Source of the DNA: Ruminococcus sp.
GTDB lineage: Bacteria; Bacillota; Clostridia; Oscillospirales; Ruminococcaceae
NCBI RefSeq assembly: GCF_024691275.1
Contig: NZ_JAILNU010000007.1
Span: 1 to 33,767, forward strand
DNA length: 33,767 nucleotides
Reading direction: 5' to 3'
The number at the start of each line of letters is the position of its first letter. Position 1 is the first letter of the stretch. Below, piece after piece: positions 16,952-24,827 of this stretch. Made by a program: the position numbers and the translations under genes. The notes under the pieces were generated by a model. That model was not told the origin of the DNA, searched no databases, and saw only the letters and a program-made list of their open reading frames with translations.

Positions 16952-17005
16952 AATTTCGTGTAAAGTTTCTATATGAGTACTCCGCTAATGCCGTCCATTA
17001 TTTTA

Positions 17006-17545
17006 CTAACGCCTCTTTCTGAGCTGTCTGCGGATATAGCGGAACACCTCGTCCTCGCCCTTATCGCGCAGCATCACCAGCAGGAACTCCAGCTTCCGCG
17101 CAGTAGTCTCCTCAATAAAGCGCTTGTGTTTTCCACGCTGAAAGTACTCCAGCGGCATAGAATCATTGTAATTTCCCTTGTTGTATATCTTGGAAGCTGC
17201 AACACGGTCGCAGAACATCTCAAATATAAACACGTCAGGCATTTTCACAGGCTCATTTCTCTTCGTGACGGGGTTATAGTCCGTCCAGTACTCGAAATGA
17301 TGGCGGTTGCGTCCTTTATGGTGCATCCACGCCTTTGAAGCGCCGAAAAGCTCTCGTTCACGCTCGTTAGGGCTTCTGTTGCCCTGATAATACTTCACAC
17401 CGGGGATAAACTCTGTTGGTGAGAACTTGGACAGATCATGGGTAAGTCCACGCCACGGTATCCCTGCTTTTATGCAGTGTTTCAGCACCATATGGCGATG
17501 CTGCTGCACTGTTTTCAGATGTCCGAAAAAGTTATCAAAAAGCAT
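17006..17545 (-). CDS. DUF5662-type protein of unknown function
   Basis: This 179-residue soluble protein resembles the DUF5662 family. It begins with a helix containing repeated His (HLKTVQQHRHMVLKHC), followed by GLTHDLSKFSPTEF, a His-Asp pair reminiscent of HD-type metal-binding helices, and later SKAWMHHKGRNRHHFEYW, which adds more His. The pattern suggests metal binding, but no reaction can be named. The start at 17545 has AAGGTG upstream; an ATG at 17563 is also possible. Either start overlaps the end of the LacI-family gene, so the two are probably co-transcribed and coupled. The C-terminus is strongly basic (RRQLRKRR). Confidence 0.8.
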   Translation of the reverse strand: MLFDNFFGHLKTVQQHRHMVLKHCIKAGIPWRGLTHDLSKFSPTEFIPGVKYYQGNRSPNERERELFGASKAWMHHKGRNRHHFEYWTDYNPVTKRNEPVKMPDVFIFEMFCDRVAASKIYNKGNYNDSMPLEYFQRGKHKRFIEETTARKLEFLLVMLRDKGEDEVFRYIRRQLRKRR

Positions 17546-18590
17546 TGGCAAACACCTTACCATAGCTTCCGTTTATATCAAGTACACTTTCCTTCTCGAT
17601 GAGCTTACCGCTGATTATGCGCCTGCCCTCGCAGTATCCCGGGTCGGTCAGCTTCTTTGCCATGATACCCACGGACACCTCTGCCATTTTCGCCAGATCT
17701 ACCTCGACCGTAGTTATTGTGGGTATGCATATGCTTGACACTGTGTAATTGTCGTATCCTACAACGCTTATATCCTCGGGAACTCTTACTCCCTTGGTCT
17801 TCAGGGCAGATATTACTCTGAAAGCGGTCTCGTCGCAGTTGCATACGAATGCGGTAGGCATCTCGTCGGGGAAATTGATCTTATCATTGAGGATCCCGCG
17901 CTCATTTCGGTCGCCGATTATCCATTCCTTGCGGAATTCGAGCTCATTTTCCATGATGCACTTGACATATCCGAGGTAACGGTCATTGATGCTGCTCGTC
18001 GCATTGAGAGTACCGAAGAAGCCTATTTTTCTGTGCCCCTTTTCCACAAGATAGTCGGTTATCATATAGCTGCCGTTGAAGCTGTCGGAAATGACCGCGT
18101 CAACAGCGTACCTGTTATCATAAAAATCAACGAATACCAGCGGTATCGAAAGTTTGCTGAGACAGTTTATGTAGTTCCTGTGTACCTGTCCTATGACGAT
18201 AACGCCGTCCACCTTGCCGTCGATTATCATATTCGGCAGTATAACGTTCTTTTCGCTTTCAGCTGTTACACATTCGTACACTGTACAGACATTCATCTGA
18301 GACAGCTGATTTGATATGCTTGCTGTGAGTTCCCAGTAAAATGTGCCCCTTGCCCCCACAAAGCGCTCAGAAGTCAGGATACCCACGTTCTTGCCTATCT
18401 TTGGAATGGACAGACGCTTTTTCTCGCTCTTGGTATTTGACGGTTTGTATCCCATTTTTTCGGCAGTTTCGCAAATCTTTTTTCTCATCTGTTCGCTGAC
18501 ACCGTCACGGCCTGCAAGTGCATTTGAAACAGTAACCACACTTACTCCGAGCTTTGTGGCGATATCGAGCATTTTTACACCGTTTTTCAT
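17535..18590 (-). CDS. LacI-family transcriptional regulator
   Basis: This 351-residue protein has an N-terminal LacI helix-turn-helix (MLDIATKLGVSVVTVSNAL) with a hinge helix, GYKPS near 48, then a periplasmic-binding-protein-like sensor (VGILTSERFVGARGTFYWEL onward). The C-terminal subdomain has AFVCNCDETAFRVISAL and the family signature VPEDISVVGYDNY. LacI members usually bind a sugar or nucleoside and control nearby catabolic genes, but no transporter or sugar enzyme is adjacent, so the ligand is unknown. The recognition helix is VVTVSNAL, the common type. A TATAAT lies at 18679-18684 and a palindrome at 18640-18660, which could support autorepression. Confidence 0.93.
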   Translation of the reverse strand: MKNGVKMLDIATKLGVSVVTVSNALAGRDGVSEQMRKKICETAEKMGYKPSNTKSEKKRLSIPKIGKNVGILTSERFVGARGTFYWELTASISNQLSQMNVCTVYECVTAESEKNVILPNMIIDGKVDGVIVIGQVHRNYINCLSKLSIPLVFVDFYDNRYAVDAVISDSFNGSYMITDYLVEKGHRKIGFFGTLNATSSINDRYLGYVKCIMENELEFRKEWIIGDRNERGILNDKINFPDEMPTAFVCNCDETAFRVISALKTKGVRVPEDISVVGYDNYTVSSICIPTITTVEVDLAKMAEVSVGIMAKKLTDPGYCEGRRIISGKLIEKESVLDINGSYGKVFANAF

Positions 18591-18639
18591 AATACCCCCT
18601 GTTATTTAGCTTCAAGGCATACCCATATAAGCTTTTTTG

Positions 18640-18660
18640 CCGTAAAACAGAGCTTTACGG
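18640..18660. promoter_or_regulatory. Palindrome in the lacI-family leader, candidate operator
   Basis: Perfect 7-bp arms CCGTAAA (18640-18646) and TTTACGG (18654-18660) with a 7-bp spacer lie 19-39 bp downstream of the -10 TATAAT at 18679-18684, that is around +12 to +33. A repressor bound here would block its own transcription. The -35 (TTTATT) is poor. The 7-bp spacer differs from classical LacI operators. Confidence 0.4.
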
Positions 18661-18797
18661 ATTAAATTAACAATATATATTATACCATGTTTTAAGTAAT
18701 AAATAAAGCACTTCGCAAAATTTTGTTGAATTTGCTAATAATTGAGGAGTTTTATTGTGCATTTTGCAGTTCGACGGAGGGATATCCTCCGCCGATA

Positions 18798-18968
18798 TCA
18801 GCTCCTTTTTCCGCCATATTCGGGCAGAAACGGGTACATTTCGTCACCGGCTTCGCGCTCATCAGCTTTTTCGGCAGACACAGGGATAAGTCCTGTCACA
18901 TCTCCCCACGATGCCGACGGACAGATGTACTCATTCGGGGCGATCTCATCTGATAGCTTCTTTTTCAT
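18798..18968 (-). CDS. Probable small protein, 56 residues, unknown function
   Basis: An ATG with GGGAG eight bases upstream opens a 56-residue frame. The sequence is acidic and well mixed, with SASWGDVTGLIPV in the middle and DEMYPFLPEYGG near the end. The T-G-L-I-P and Y-P-F-L-P pattern recalls small uncharacterised Ruminococcaceae proteins I have seen, but I cannot name a family. A TTG at 19028 would extend it by 20 residues but falls inside the promoter of the divergent gene. A CGGAGG/CCTCCG hairpin (18775-18791) follows the stop without a U-run. The plus-strand frame over the same bases is low-complexity and looks like a shadow. Confidence 0.55.
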   Translation of the reverse strand: MKKKLSDEIAPNEYICPSASWGDVTGLIPVSAEKADEREAGDEMYPFLPEYGGKRS

Positions 18969-19021
18969 TTCATCATCTCCCGATGATATTATGCGTGAAA
19001 ACAGGTCTTTTATTCTGCCGA

Positions 19022-19050
19022 TTGACAAAACGAAGTTTTCAATTTATAAT
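19022..19050 (+). promoter_or_regulatory. Consensus promoter of the 218-residue membrane protein gene
   Basis: TTGACA (19022-19027), a 17-bp spacer and TATAAT (19045-19050), both perfect, 35 bp before the ATG at 19086. Confidence 0.85.
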
Positions 19051-19085
19051 ATTAGTATCAAAAACTTACTTGAAGCGGTGAAACA

Positions 19086-19742
19086 ATGAACGAAAAACTC
19101 AAACTAATAAGACAGCCCGTAAAAACAACATCAACTGCAGCTTCTGTGCGCAGCTCCGCCCTGATACTGCTATTCGGAACAGTTCTCGGACTTTTCTCAA
19201 AGTGGCTCGACGCTCTCGCACCAAACGACGATATATGGTGGCAACGCATTATAAGCAGACTTGATCTGAACAACGTATTTTCCGAGTTCGCCATATGGCT
19301 GCTCCTTGCGCTGATAGTATCGGTCTACAGCTATACTCCGCTTAAAGCCGCGATAAACACGTTCCTCTTCTTCGGAGGTATGTGCGTCGCATATCACGTT
19401 TACACCGTAGTGTACTGCGGATTTGACCCGTCCGACTATATGAAGATATGGTACGGAATAACGCTGATATCGCCTCTTTTGGCAGTAATATGCTGGTACG
19501 GAAAGAGCTCTCACCCCGTATCCATTGCCGTTGATACGGTCATCTTCGCAGTCATGGCTTGCGTTTGCTTCTCGATAATGATGATATCTTTCGGCTTCAA
19601 AAGCCTTATAGACACTGTGATATTCGGCTGTGCGATACTTGTGATATACCGCAGCCCGAAGCAGATAACCATATCCGTTATCGCAGGAATAGTGCTTGCA
19701 TTTCCGCTGAGCCGCTTCGTAAACATAGTGCTCCCGAGCTGA
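19086..19742 (+). CDS. Polytopic membrane protein of unknown function
   Basis: This 218-residue protein has about six or seven hydrophobic segments, starting at residue 24 (ALILLFGTVLGLFSKWL) after a short basic N-terminus. An aromatic DDIWWQ loop and a tyrosine-rich segment (YHVYTVVYCGF) lie between helices. I do not recognise a family and see no catalytic motif or transport signature. It is a single-gene unit with a perfect promoter and a strong terminator. The ribosome site (GCGGTG) is weak compared with the promoter. It could be a small integral membrane protein of the DUF6518-like kind, but this is only a guess from topology. Confidence 0.8.
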   Translation: MNEKLKLIRQPVKTTSTAASVRSSALILLFGTVLGLFSKWLDALAPNDDIWWQRIISRLDLNNVFSEFAIWLLLALIVSVYSYTPLKAAINTFLFFGGMCVAYHVYTVVYCGFDPSDYMKIWYGITLISPLLAVICWYGKSSHPVSIAVDTVIFAVMACVCFSIMMISFGFKSLIDTVIFGCAILVIYRSPKQITISVIAGIVLAFPLSRFVNIVLPS

Positions 19743-19750
19743 TATACAAA

Positions 19751-19787
19751 AACAGGCAGATGTTTAAAACATCTGCCTGTTGCTTTT
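19751..19787. terminator. Bidirectional terminator between the membrane protein and TPR genes
   Basis: A perfect 15-bp inverted repeat (19751-19765 with 19767-19781), with AACAGGCAGATG in one arm, has an A-run on the left and a T5 run on the right. It closes both convergent genes. Confidence 0.9.
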
Positions 19788-20881
19788 TATTCTTCGATAT
19801 TATTGTTCACTGTCTGAGTGATGTTAGGCTTTTCGCCTTCGTCAGCCTCAGGCTTCGGAACAAGCTTGGGAGCGTTCGGCTCATACTTGAGTATGATATT
19901 CTTGATATTTTCGTCAAGAGTAAGGTTATATGTCATTTTAAGAGCCATAAGGGCATTCGGGATATCATTATCCATGAGATAAGTTGCCGAAAGCTTTGCA
20001 GCTACCGAAACTACGTCCTCGTTAGGACCGAAAGGTATATCATACTTCTTCATAGTTTCCAGTATCTCCTCGCGCTCAGGTTTCCTTATAGGACTGCCCT
20101 TACGCTCGGCAAGATCTCTCATTTCCATAGGAATGGCAGGGTGAGGAGCAAACATTACGCTTGCAGTCAGGAAAGTAGCTGCGTCATCATACTCGCCCAT
20201 ATCTGTGAGAGCATATCCCACATTGGCATAGCATCTTGCGATAGCTACAGGAGAAGAAGCGACCTTGAGAGTCTCCTTGGTGGTTTCGATGACCATTCTC
20301 TTGTTTTTCAGGAGCTTATACACCTCTGCCAGCTCGAATCTCGGGCCGCAGTCAAGGGGATTATACTCCAGAGCCTTCTCCAGAACGGGAATAGCATCAA
20401 GAGGTGAACCTGTTTCAACAAGGGTATAAGCATATGTAGTTATGAATGTTCCGAAATCAAAAGGAGTACGGTTAAGTATCTTGTCGTCAGGCTTGTATTT
20501 GAGCTGATAAAGATTATCCTCAAATGGATTCCTGAGTGAAACGAACCTTGCATTTTCGCCTTCTCTGTACTCGATTATTATCTTCTTGTAAAGGCGCTCT
20601 GCACGTATCTTAGCTTCGTTTATATTCTTCTCGCTTATGAGCTTTACGATATCGTCGTGGAACTCATCGAGTCTTTTTCCGTCGATGTGAGTAAGTCTTT
20701 CGATCTCCTCTTTCTGTTCCTTCGGCATTATCTCCATGAGCAGCTGTGTAGCTGCTTCAAAGCCTGCTTTGTTCTTCTCGTTAACGAAGCGCTCTGCCTC
20801 GCTGCGGAGAAATTTATTGTCTTCCTCGTCAGAGCCTGTGAGCTTAGCTCTCAGCTCCTCAAGGATCTTGTTTTCTGCCAT
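19787..20881 (-). CDS. Tetratricopeptide-repeat protein
   Basis: This 364-residue soluble protein has no signal peptide. Residues 140-250 hold three to four TPR-like helix pairs: SPLDAIPVLEKALEYNPLD, then ARCYANVGYALTDMGEYDDA with the typical G-Y-A and A-x-x-x-x-A spacing. The N-terminal 130 residues are charged and helical (AENKILEELRAKLTG...), and the end is a Pro/Lys/Glu-rich tail. TPRs bind partner proteins; the partner is not evident from sequence. It follows the 785-residue motif-repeat gene by 34 bp, so the two are co-transcribed and are candidate partners. GAGGAAA precedes the start. Confidence 0.85.
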   Translation of the reverse strand: MAENKILEELRAKLTGSDEEDNKFLRSEAERFVNEKNKAGFEAATQLLMEIMPKEQKEEIERLTHIDGKRLDEFHDDIVKLISEKNINEAKIRAERLYKKIIIEYREGENARFVSLRNPFEDNLYQLKYKPDDKILNRTPFDFGTFITTYAYTLVETGSPLDAIPVLEKALEYNPLDCGPRFELAEVYKLLKNKRMVIETTKETLKVASSPVAIARCYANVGYALTDMGEYDDAATFLTASVMFAPHPAIPMEMRDLAERKGSPIRKPEREEILETMKKYDIPFGPNEDVVSVAAKLSATYLMDNDIPNALMALKMTYNLTLDENIKNIILKYEPNAPKLVPKPEADEGEKPNITQTVNNNIEE

Positions 20882-20915
20882 TGAATTTCCTCATTTCATT
20901 TGGGTTCTTGATAGA

Positions 20916-23273
20916 TCAGAAGCCTCTCTTGGACATTTCCTTCTTGAACTTAGCGTCGATCTTGTCCTGCTTCTTCTTTGCCTTCAGTTCAGCCTTGGAC
21001 ATATATCTTACGTCCTTTTCAGCAGGCTGCTTCATCTGAGGCGGAGCAGCATTGCCTCTGCGCTGAGGCGCCTGCGGTGCCTTGTACTCATCGAATACAG
21101 GAACTGCCTGCTGAGCCTGTACAGCCTTCTGCTTCTTTACTGTCTCATCGCCCATTGTGGAGAGAACATCCTCAACAGATGTGAGTACAGGGCTGTTTGC
21201 GTGAAGACCCTGGGTATCTATAAGGTTCTTGCCCGCATACTCCTTTGAGCTTGCGATAGCATTGATAAATGCCTGTGAAGTTGACTTGCTGTGCGGATTT
21301 ACAGCGATCTTTGAGATATTTGCTGTAGGAACGCCTGTCTGCTGAACAGGTTTTCTCGGTACAGATGATCTTACAGGTGCCTGCTGTACAGGAGCTGCGG
21401 CTGCCCTCTGAGCCTGAGCTGCTGTCTGCTGTGCAGGTGCAGGAGCTGCCTGGCGAGGTGCCTGAGCTGTCTGCTGCGGCTGAACAGGTCTCTGAGGATG
21501 AACGGGAGCCTGAGCCTGAACAGGTGCCTGAGGCTTTGGAGCCTGCGGTGCTGCCTGAGGCTGTCCCTGCTGAACGGGAACGTATACAGGCTGCCCCTTC
21601 TGGTCTACGCCTACGAGCTTCATCTGAACGTACTTGTATACAGGCTGGTTATTCGCATCATATCCTGCAAGCTGTGGAACTTTTATTATCTGAGGCTGCT
21701 GAGTCTGTGCCGGCTGTGCAGTTTCAGGTTTAGCTGTGTTAGTCTCTGCGCCAGCTCCGGGTGCAACATAATTATAATCACTCATATCGTAATACTCCTG
21801 TTCTGCCATTGTAGGCTCATTGTAGATAGGTGCGGAAATATCATCAAGCACCGGAGCCGAAATATCCGAAACTCCCGGGATATTTGCCGCGCTCTGTGCT
21901 GTAATGTCTGGAACTGTCGGGATATCGTCAAATACAGGTGCTGACATCTCCGGAACGGGTGGTATCTCGCCGAATTCGGGAGCTGTGAAAGGCTCCTCAG
22001 CAGGCAGCTCATCAAATACAGGGACTGTCGGTTCCTGATAATCAGCAATATCGTCGAATACAGGTGCTGTATACTCAGCAGCTGAAGGTACATCGCTTAC
22101 GCCATGCTCAGGTGCAGCATCTGCGGAAGGTATCGTAAGTTCTTCCATTTCCTTCGGCATATTCTCGTCGTACTGAGGGTATACGGGAGCCTGCTCTGCG
22201 ATCTCCTGCGATTCATAATTGTTGTACGCATAGCCCTGATCTGCCATGCCGCCGAACTCGCTGCCCTGAACGGCATACGGATCGGCTGTATCCTCGGCAG
22301 GAGCATACTCCTGAACAGGCTGTACATACTCGTTATTATAGGCATTGTTATCATATACGGGTGTCTGATTGTATACAGGAGCCTGTTCATAAGCAGGAGC
22401 ACCTGTCTGATTGTCTATCGAGAACATCTTCATAATGTCCTCTTCCGTCTGTACCTGCTGCGGCTGACCGTAATCAGGCTGACTGTATGCGGGCTGTCCA
22501 TAAGCAGGCTGACCGTATGCAGGATCCGTATTCACGTCAAGTCCGTCCATTTCTTCGGGTTCGTCATAATACATACCTGCCGCAGGATCTTCGGGAAGCG
22601 CAGATGACTGCGGTGACGGTATAGCGAACTGTGCGAGGAAATCGTCCTGAGGCAATACAGGAGCCGACTGTGATGAAGGTATAGTATCATCATCGGGCTT
22701 CTGGATAGCGAACTGTGCGAGGAAATCGTCCTCAACAGCAGGTGCGTTATTTTCCTCTGCCACAGGAGGTGTTATAGCGAATTCGGCAAGACTGTCGTCT
22801 ATCGGTATGCCTGTACCGGGGATATTATTGACAGGTACAGCCTGCTGCTCAGCTTCAAGAGCGGCAGCCTCCTCGGCAGCGCGTCTTGCTTCCTCGGCAG
22901 CTCTTTTAGCTTCCTCGGCAGCTTTCTGCCTTGCCTCTTCCTCTTTTCTCTTTGCATCAGGGTCTCTTGTGATCTTTGCGGTAGTATTTCCGAGAGGAAC
23001 GATGCCCTCATCAACAAGGCCCATTTTTTCGCGCTTTCTTTCTTCCTTGAGAAGGAGCGCCATTTCCTTTTTATCAGCTTTTATAAGTTTCTTGGCAAGA
23101 TTAGCTTTACACTTTTCACAGGTTATCTCCTTCAGGTCAGTCATTCTTGAAGTTCTGTGGAAACGTGTCACATTTTCAGGCTTGAGAAGGTTGATACCGC
23201 AGCCTGTCTTTTTGTCATTATCGGTGCCATGAACCACATTATCAAATGAAGACGTTACCAATGTTATATCCAT
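20916..23273 (-). CDS. 785-residue zinc-finger-like protein with repeated short motifs
   Basis: The first 60 residues have H15, C25, C52 and C55 in a H...TGCG...ITCEKC arrangement like small zinc-ribbon domains. A Lys/Glu/Ala-rich coiled coil (about 95-145) follows. The centre is low-complexity and acidic, and repeats two short motifs: DD-(S/F)-L-A-(E/Q)-F-A-I near residues 160, 185 and 211, with a related EEDIMKMFSI near 280; and (A/V)PVFD-(D/E) units between about 400 and 490 and again near the end. Residues 550-660 are Gln/Pro/Ala-rich. The last 30 residues are strongly basic. There is no signal peptide or membrane helix, so it is probably a cytoplasmic scaffold. No family was recognised. 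It has its own promoter and is co-transcribed with the TPR gene. Confidence 0.85.
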   Translation of the reverse strand: MDITLVTSSFDNVVHGTDNDKKTGCGINLLKPENVTRFHRTSRMTDLKEITCEKCKANLAKKLIKADKKEMALLLKEERKREKMGLVDEGIVPLGNTTAKITRDPDAKRKEEEARQKAAEEAKRAAEEARRAAEEAAALEAEQQAVPVNNIPGTGIPIDDSLAEFAITPPVAEENNAPAVEDDFLAQFAIQKPDDDTIPSSQSAPVLPQDDFLAQFAIPSPQSSALPEDPAAGMYYDEPEEMDGLDVNTDPAYGQPAYGQPAYSQPDYGQPQQVQTEEDIMKMFSIDNQTGAPAYEQAPVYNQTPVYDNNAYNNEYVQPVQEYAPAEDTADPYAVQGSEFGGMADQGYAYNNYESQEIAEQAPVYPQYDENMPKEMEELTIPSADAAPEHGVSDVPSAAEYTAPVFDDIADYQEPTVPVFDELPAEEPFTAPEFGEIPPVPEMSAPVFDDIPTVPDITAQSAANIPGVSDISAPVLDDISAPIYNEPTMAEQEYYDMSDYNYVAPGAGAETNTAKPETAQPAQTQQPQIIKVPQLAGYDANNQPVYKYVQMKLVGVDQKGQPVYVPVQQGQPQAAPQAPKPQAPVQAQAPVHPQRPVQPQQTAQAPRQAAPAPAQQTAAQAQRAAAAPVQQAPVRSSVPRKPVQQTGVPTANISKIAVNPHSKSTSQAFINAIASSKEYAGKNLIDTQGLHANSPVLTSVEDVLSTMGDETVKKQKAVQAQQAVPVFDEYKAPQAPQRRGNAAPPQMKQPAEKDVRYMSKAELKAKKKQDKIDAKFKKEMSKRGF

Positions 23274-23417
23274 AGTCCTCTCCCAACCGCAGCAAAGCTA
23301 CAGCTTCCGCTTTACGGCAGCGGACCGCCGATTTCCCGAATCGCCGTGGCGATAAACGGCCCAGAACAAAAATAGTCTGTACCGCAGAGTGCCTGTTGCG
23401 AATTACTACATACTAAT
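23274..23417 (-). other. Structured leader of the 785-residue protein gene
   Basis: About 138 nt separate the transcription start from the ATG at 23273. This leader is unusually GC-rich for an intergenic region here and holds several short inverted repeats, such as CGATT/AATCG near 23328-23344 and CCGCT/AGCGG near 23307-23325. I do not recognise it as a known riboswitch. Confidence 0.4.
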
Positions 23418-23446
23418 ATTATACATGACATTTCAAAAAAAATCAA
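23418..23446 (-). promoter_or_regulatory. Promoter of the 785-residue protein and TPR genes
   Basis: TTGATT (23441-23446), a 17-bp spacer and TATAAT (23418-23423) on the minus strand. The region from here to 23707 shows no gene. Confidence 0.7.
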
Positions 23447-23707
23447 CACTTTCTTCAAAAATGACCGCTGAAATTATACCCAAATTAAAATTTTCGGTGA
23501 AAATAACAAATCGTTATTGATTTTTTGTCAGTTTTTTCGCGTATTGTTTAACTTAAATTAGGTAAATGGAGACAAGAGTTTCAGCGAAAAATAAGCCTTT
23601 TCCGCACTTTTTTCACGCTGCGCCCTATCAGATAGACCAAAATCATGTCCCCCAAACGTCATTATTTTATATAGACTAAAAAAAAAATAAAATCATGCAT
23701 TTTACTC

Positions 23708-23736
23708 TTGCATTATCGCCGATTTTGTTGTATGAT
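23708..23736 (+). promoter_or_regulatory. Promoter of the glycosyltransferase gene
   Basis: TTGCAT (23708-23713), a 17-bp spacer and TATGAT (23731-23736), about 70 bp before the GTG start at 23805. Confidence 0.6.
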
Positions 23737-23804
23737 TAATAGTGTATTGGTAGATGCAGACATTTTTCTGCACTCTCCCAAACTTCTTTGAAGGAGGAAA
23801 AAAC

Positions 23805-24806
23805 GTGAAACTCGTTTCAGTAGTAGTTCCGTGTTATAACGAGCAGGAAGTCCTGCCGATGTTCTATGAGGAGATCACCAAGGTAACAGGTCAGATGTCA
23901 AAGGCTCACCCGGAGCTTACATTTGAATATCTCTTTATCAACGACGGATCAAAAGATACAACTCTCGACATTCTCCGCTCACTGTCGGAGAAGGACAAGA
24001 GAGTAAGATATATTTCATTTTCGCGTAATTTCGGCAAAGAGTCGGGAATGTACGCAGGTCTTAAAAACGCAAAGGGCGACTATGTTGTCGTTATGGACGC
24101 AGACCTCCAGCACCCGCCCGCTTTCCTGCCAAAAATGTACGACTATGTGAGAACAGGCGAGTACGACTGCGCTACAACACGCCGTGTCAGCAGAGACGGC
24201 GAATCCAAAGTGCGCTCGTGGTTCGCAAGACTCTTCTATAAAATAATGAATAAGATATCCCAGACCGAAATAGTTGACGGTGCACAGGATTTCCGATTCA
24301 TGACCCGCCAGATGGTGGACGCTATCCTCGATATGTCCGAGTACAACCGCTTCTCAAAGGGTATATTCAGCTGGGTAGGCTTCAATACAAAATACATCGA
24401 GTACGAAAACGTCGAGCGCCCCGCAGGTACTTCATCATGGTCGTTCTGGGGACTTTTCAAGTATTCGCTGGAAGGCATCATGGCTTTCTCAACAGCCCCT
24501 CTCGCTATCGCGTCACTGCTGGGAATCCTCACCTGCATCATCGCCTTCGTGCTCATCGTCATAACTATTATCCGTTCGATATTCGGCTGGCTCGATGCCC
24601 CTGACGGATACCCCACGATGCTCTGTCTCATATTCCTTTTCAGCGGACTCCAGCTCTTCTGCGTAGGAATTCTCGGACAGTATCTCTCCAAGACATACCT
24701 TGAGTCGAAAAACCGACCAATATACATTACAAAGGAAACCGAGGACATTTACCGTCAGCGCAAGGCAGACGCAAACAGTTCAGCTGCCGAAAATGAAAAG
24801 AAGTAA
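23805..24806 (+). CDS. GT2-family membrane glycosyltransferase (GtrB/DPM-like)
   Basis: I start this at GTG 23805, because GGAGG lies seven bases upstream; this gives 333 residues beginning MKLVSVVVPCYNEQEV. The GT-A domain has the nucleotide-binding FINDGSKDTT and the metal-binding Asp motif VVMDADLQHPP, then a QDFRFMTRQ segment typical of the polyprenyl-phosphate hexosyltransferase branch. Two C-terminal transmembrane helices (about residues 232-255 and 268-290) anchor it. Such enzymes move a sugar from UDP- or GDP-sugar to undecaprenyl phosphate for cell-wall or surface glycan decoration. Donor and acceptor are not fixed by sequence. It leads a plus-strand run with the next two genes 21 and 77 bp apart. 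Confidence 0.92.
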   Translation: MKLVSVVVPCYNEQEVLPMFYEEITKVTGQMSKAHPELTFEYLFINDGSKDTTLDILRSLSEKDKRVRYISFSRNFGKESGMYAGLKNAKGDYVVVMDADLQHPPAFLPKMYDYVRTGEYDCATTRRVSRDGESKVRSWFARLFYKIMNKISQTEIVDGAQDFRFMTRQMVDAILDMSEYNRFSKGIFSWVGFNTKYIEYENVERPAGTSSWSFWGLFKYSLEGIMAFSTAPLAIASLLGILTCIIAFVLIVITIIRSIFGWLDAPDGYPTMLCLIFLFSGLQLFCVGILGQYLSKTYLESKNRPIYITKETEDIYRQRKADANSSAAENEKK

Positions 24807-24827
24807 CTGCGGGGAGGTGCGGAGATA

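Noticed and set aside
18742..19089. A 115-residue plus-strand frame opposite the small 56-residue gene
   Set aside because: Ser/Arg/Phe-rich, no ribosome site, and it runs through the promoter of the next gene.
19559..20407. A 282-residue plus-strand frame over the TPR gene and the end of the membrane protein gene
   Set aside because: It crosses the bidirectional terminator and two real genes; its composition (Arg, His, Cys, Ser) is shadow-like.
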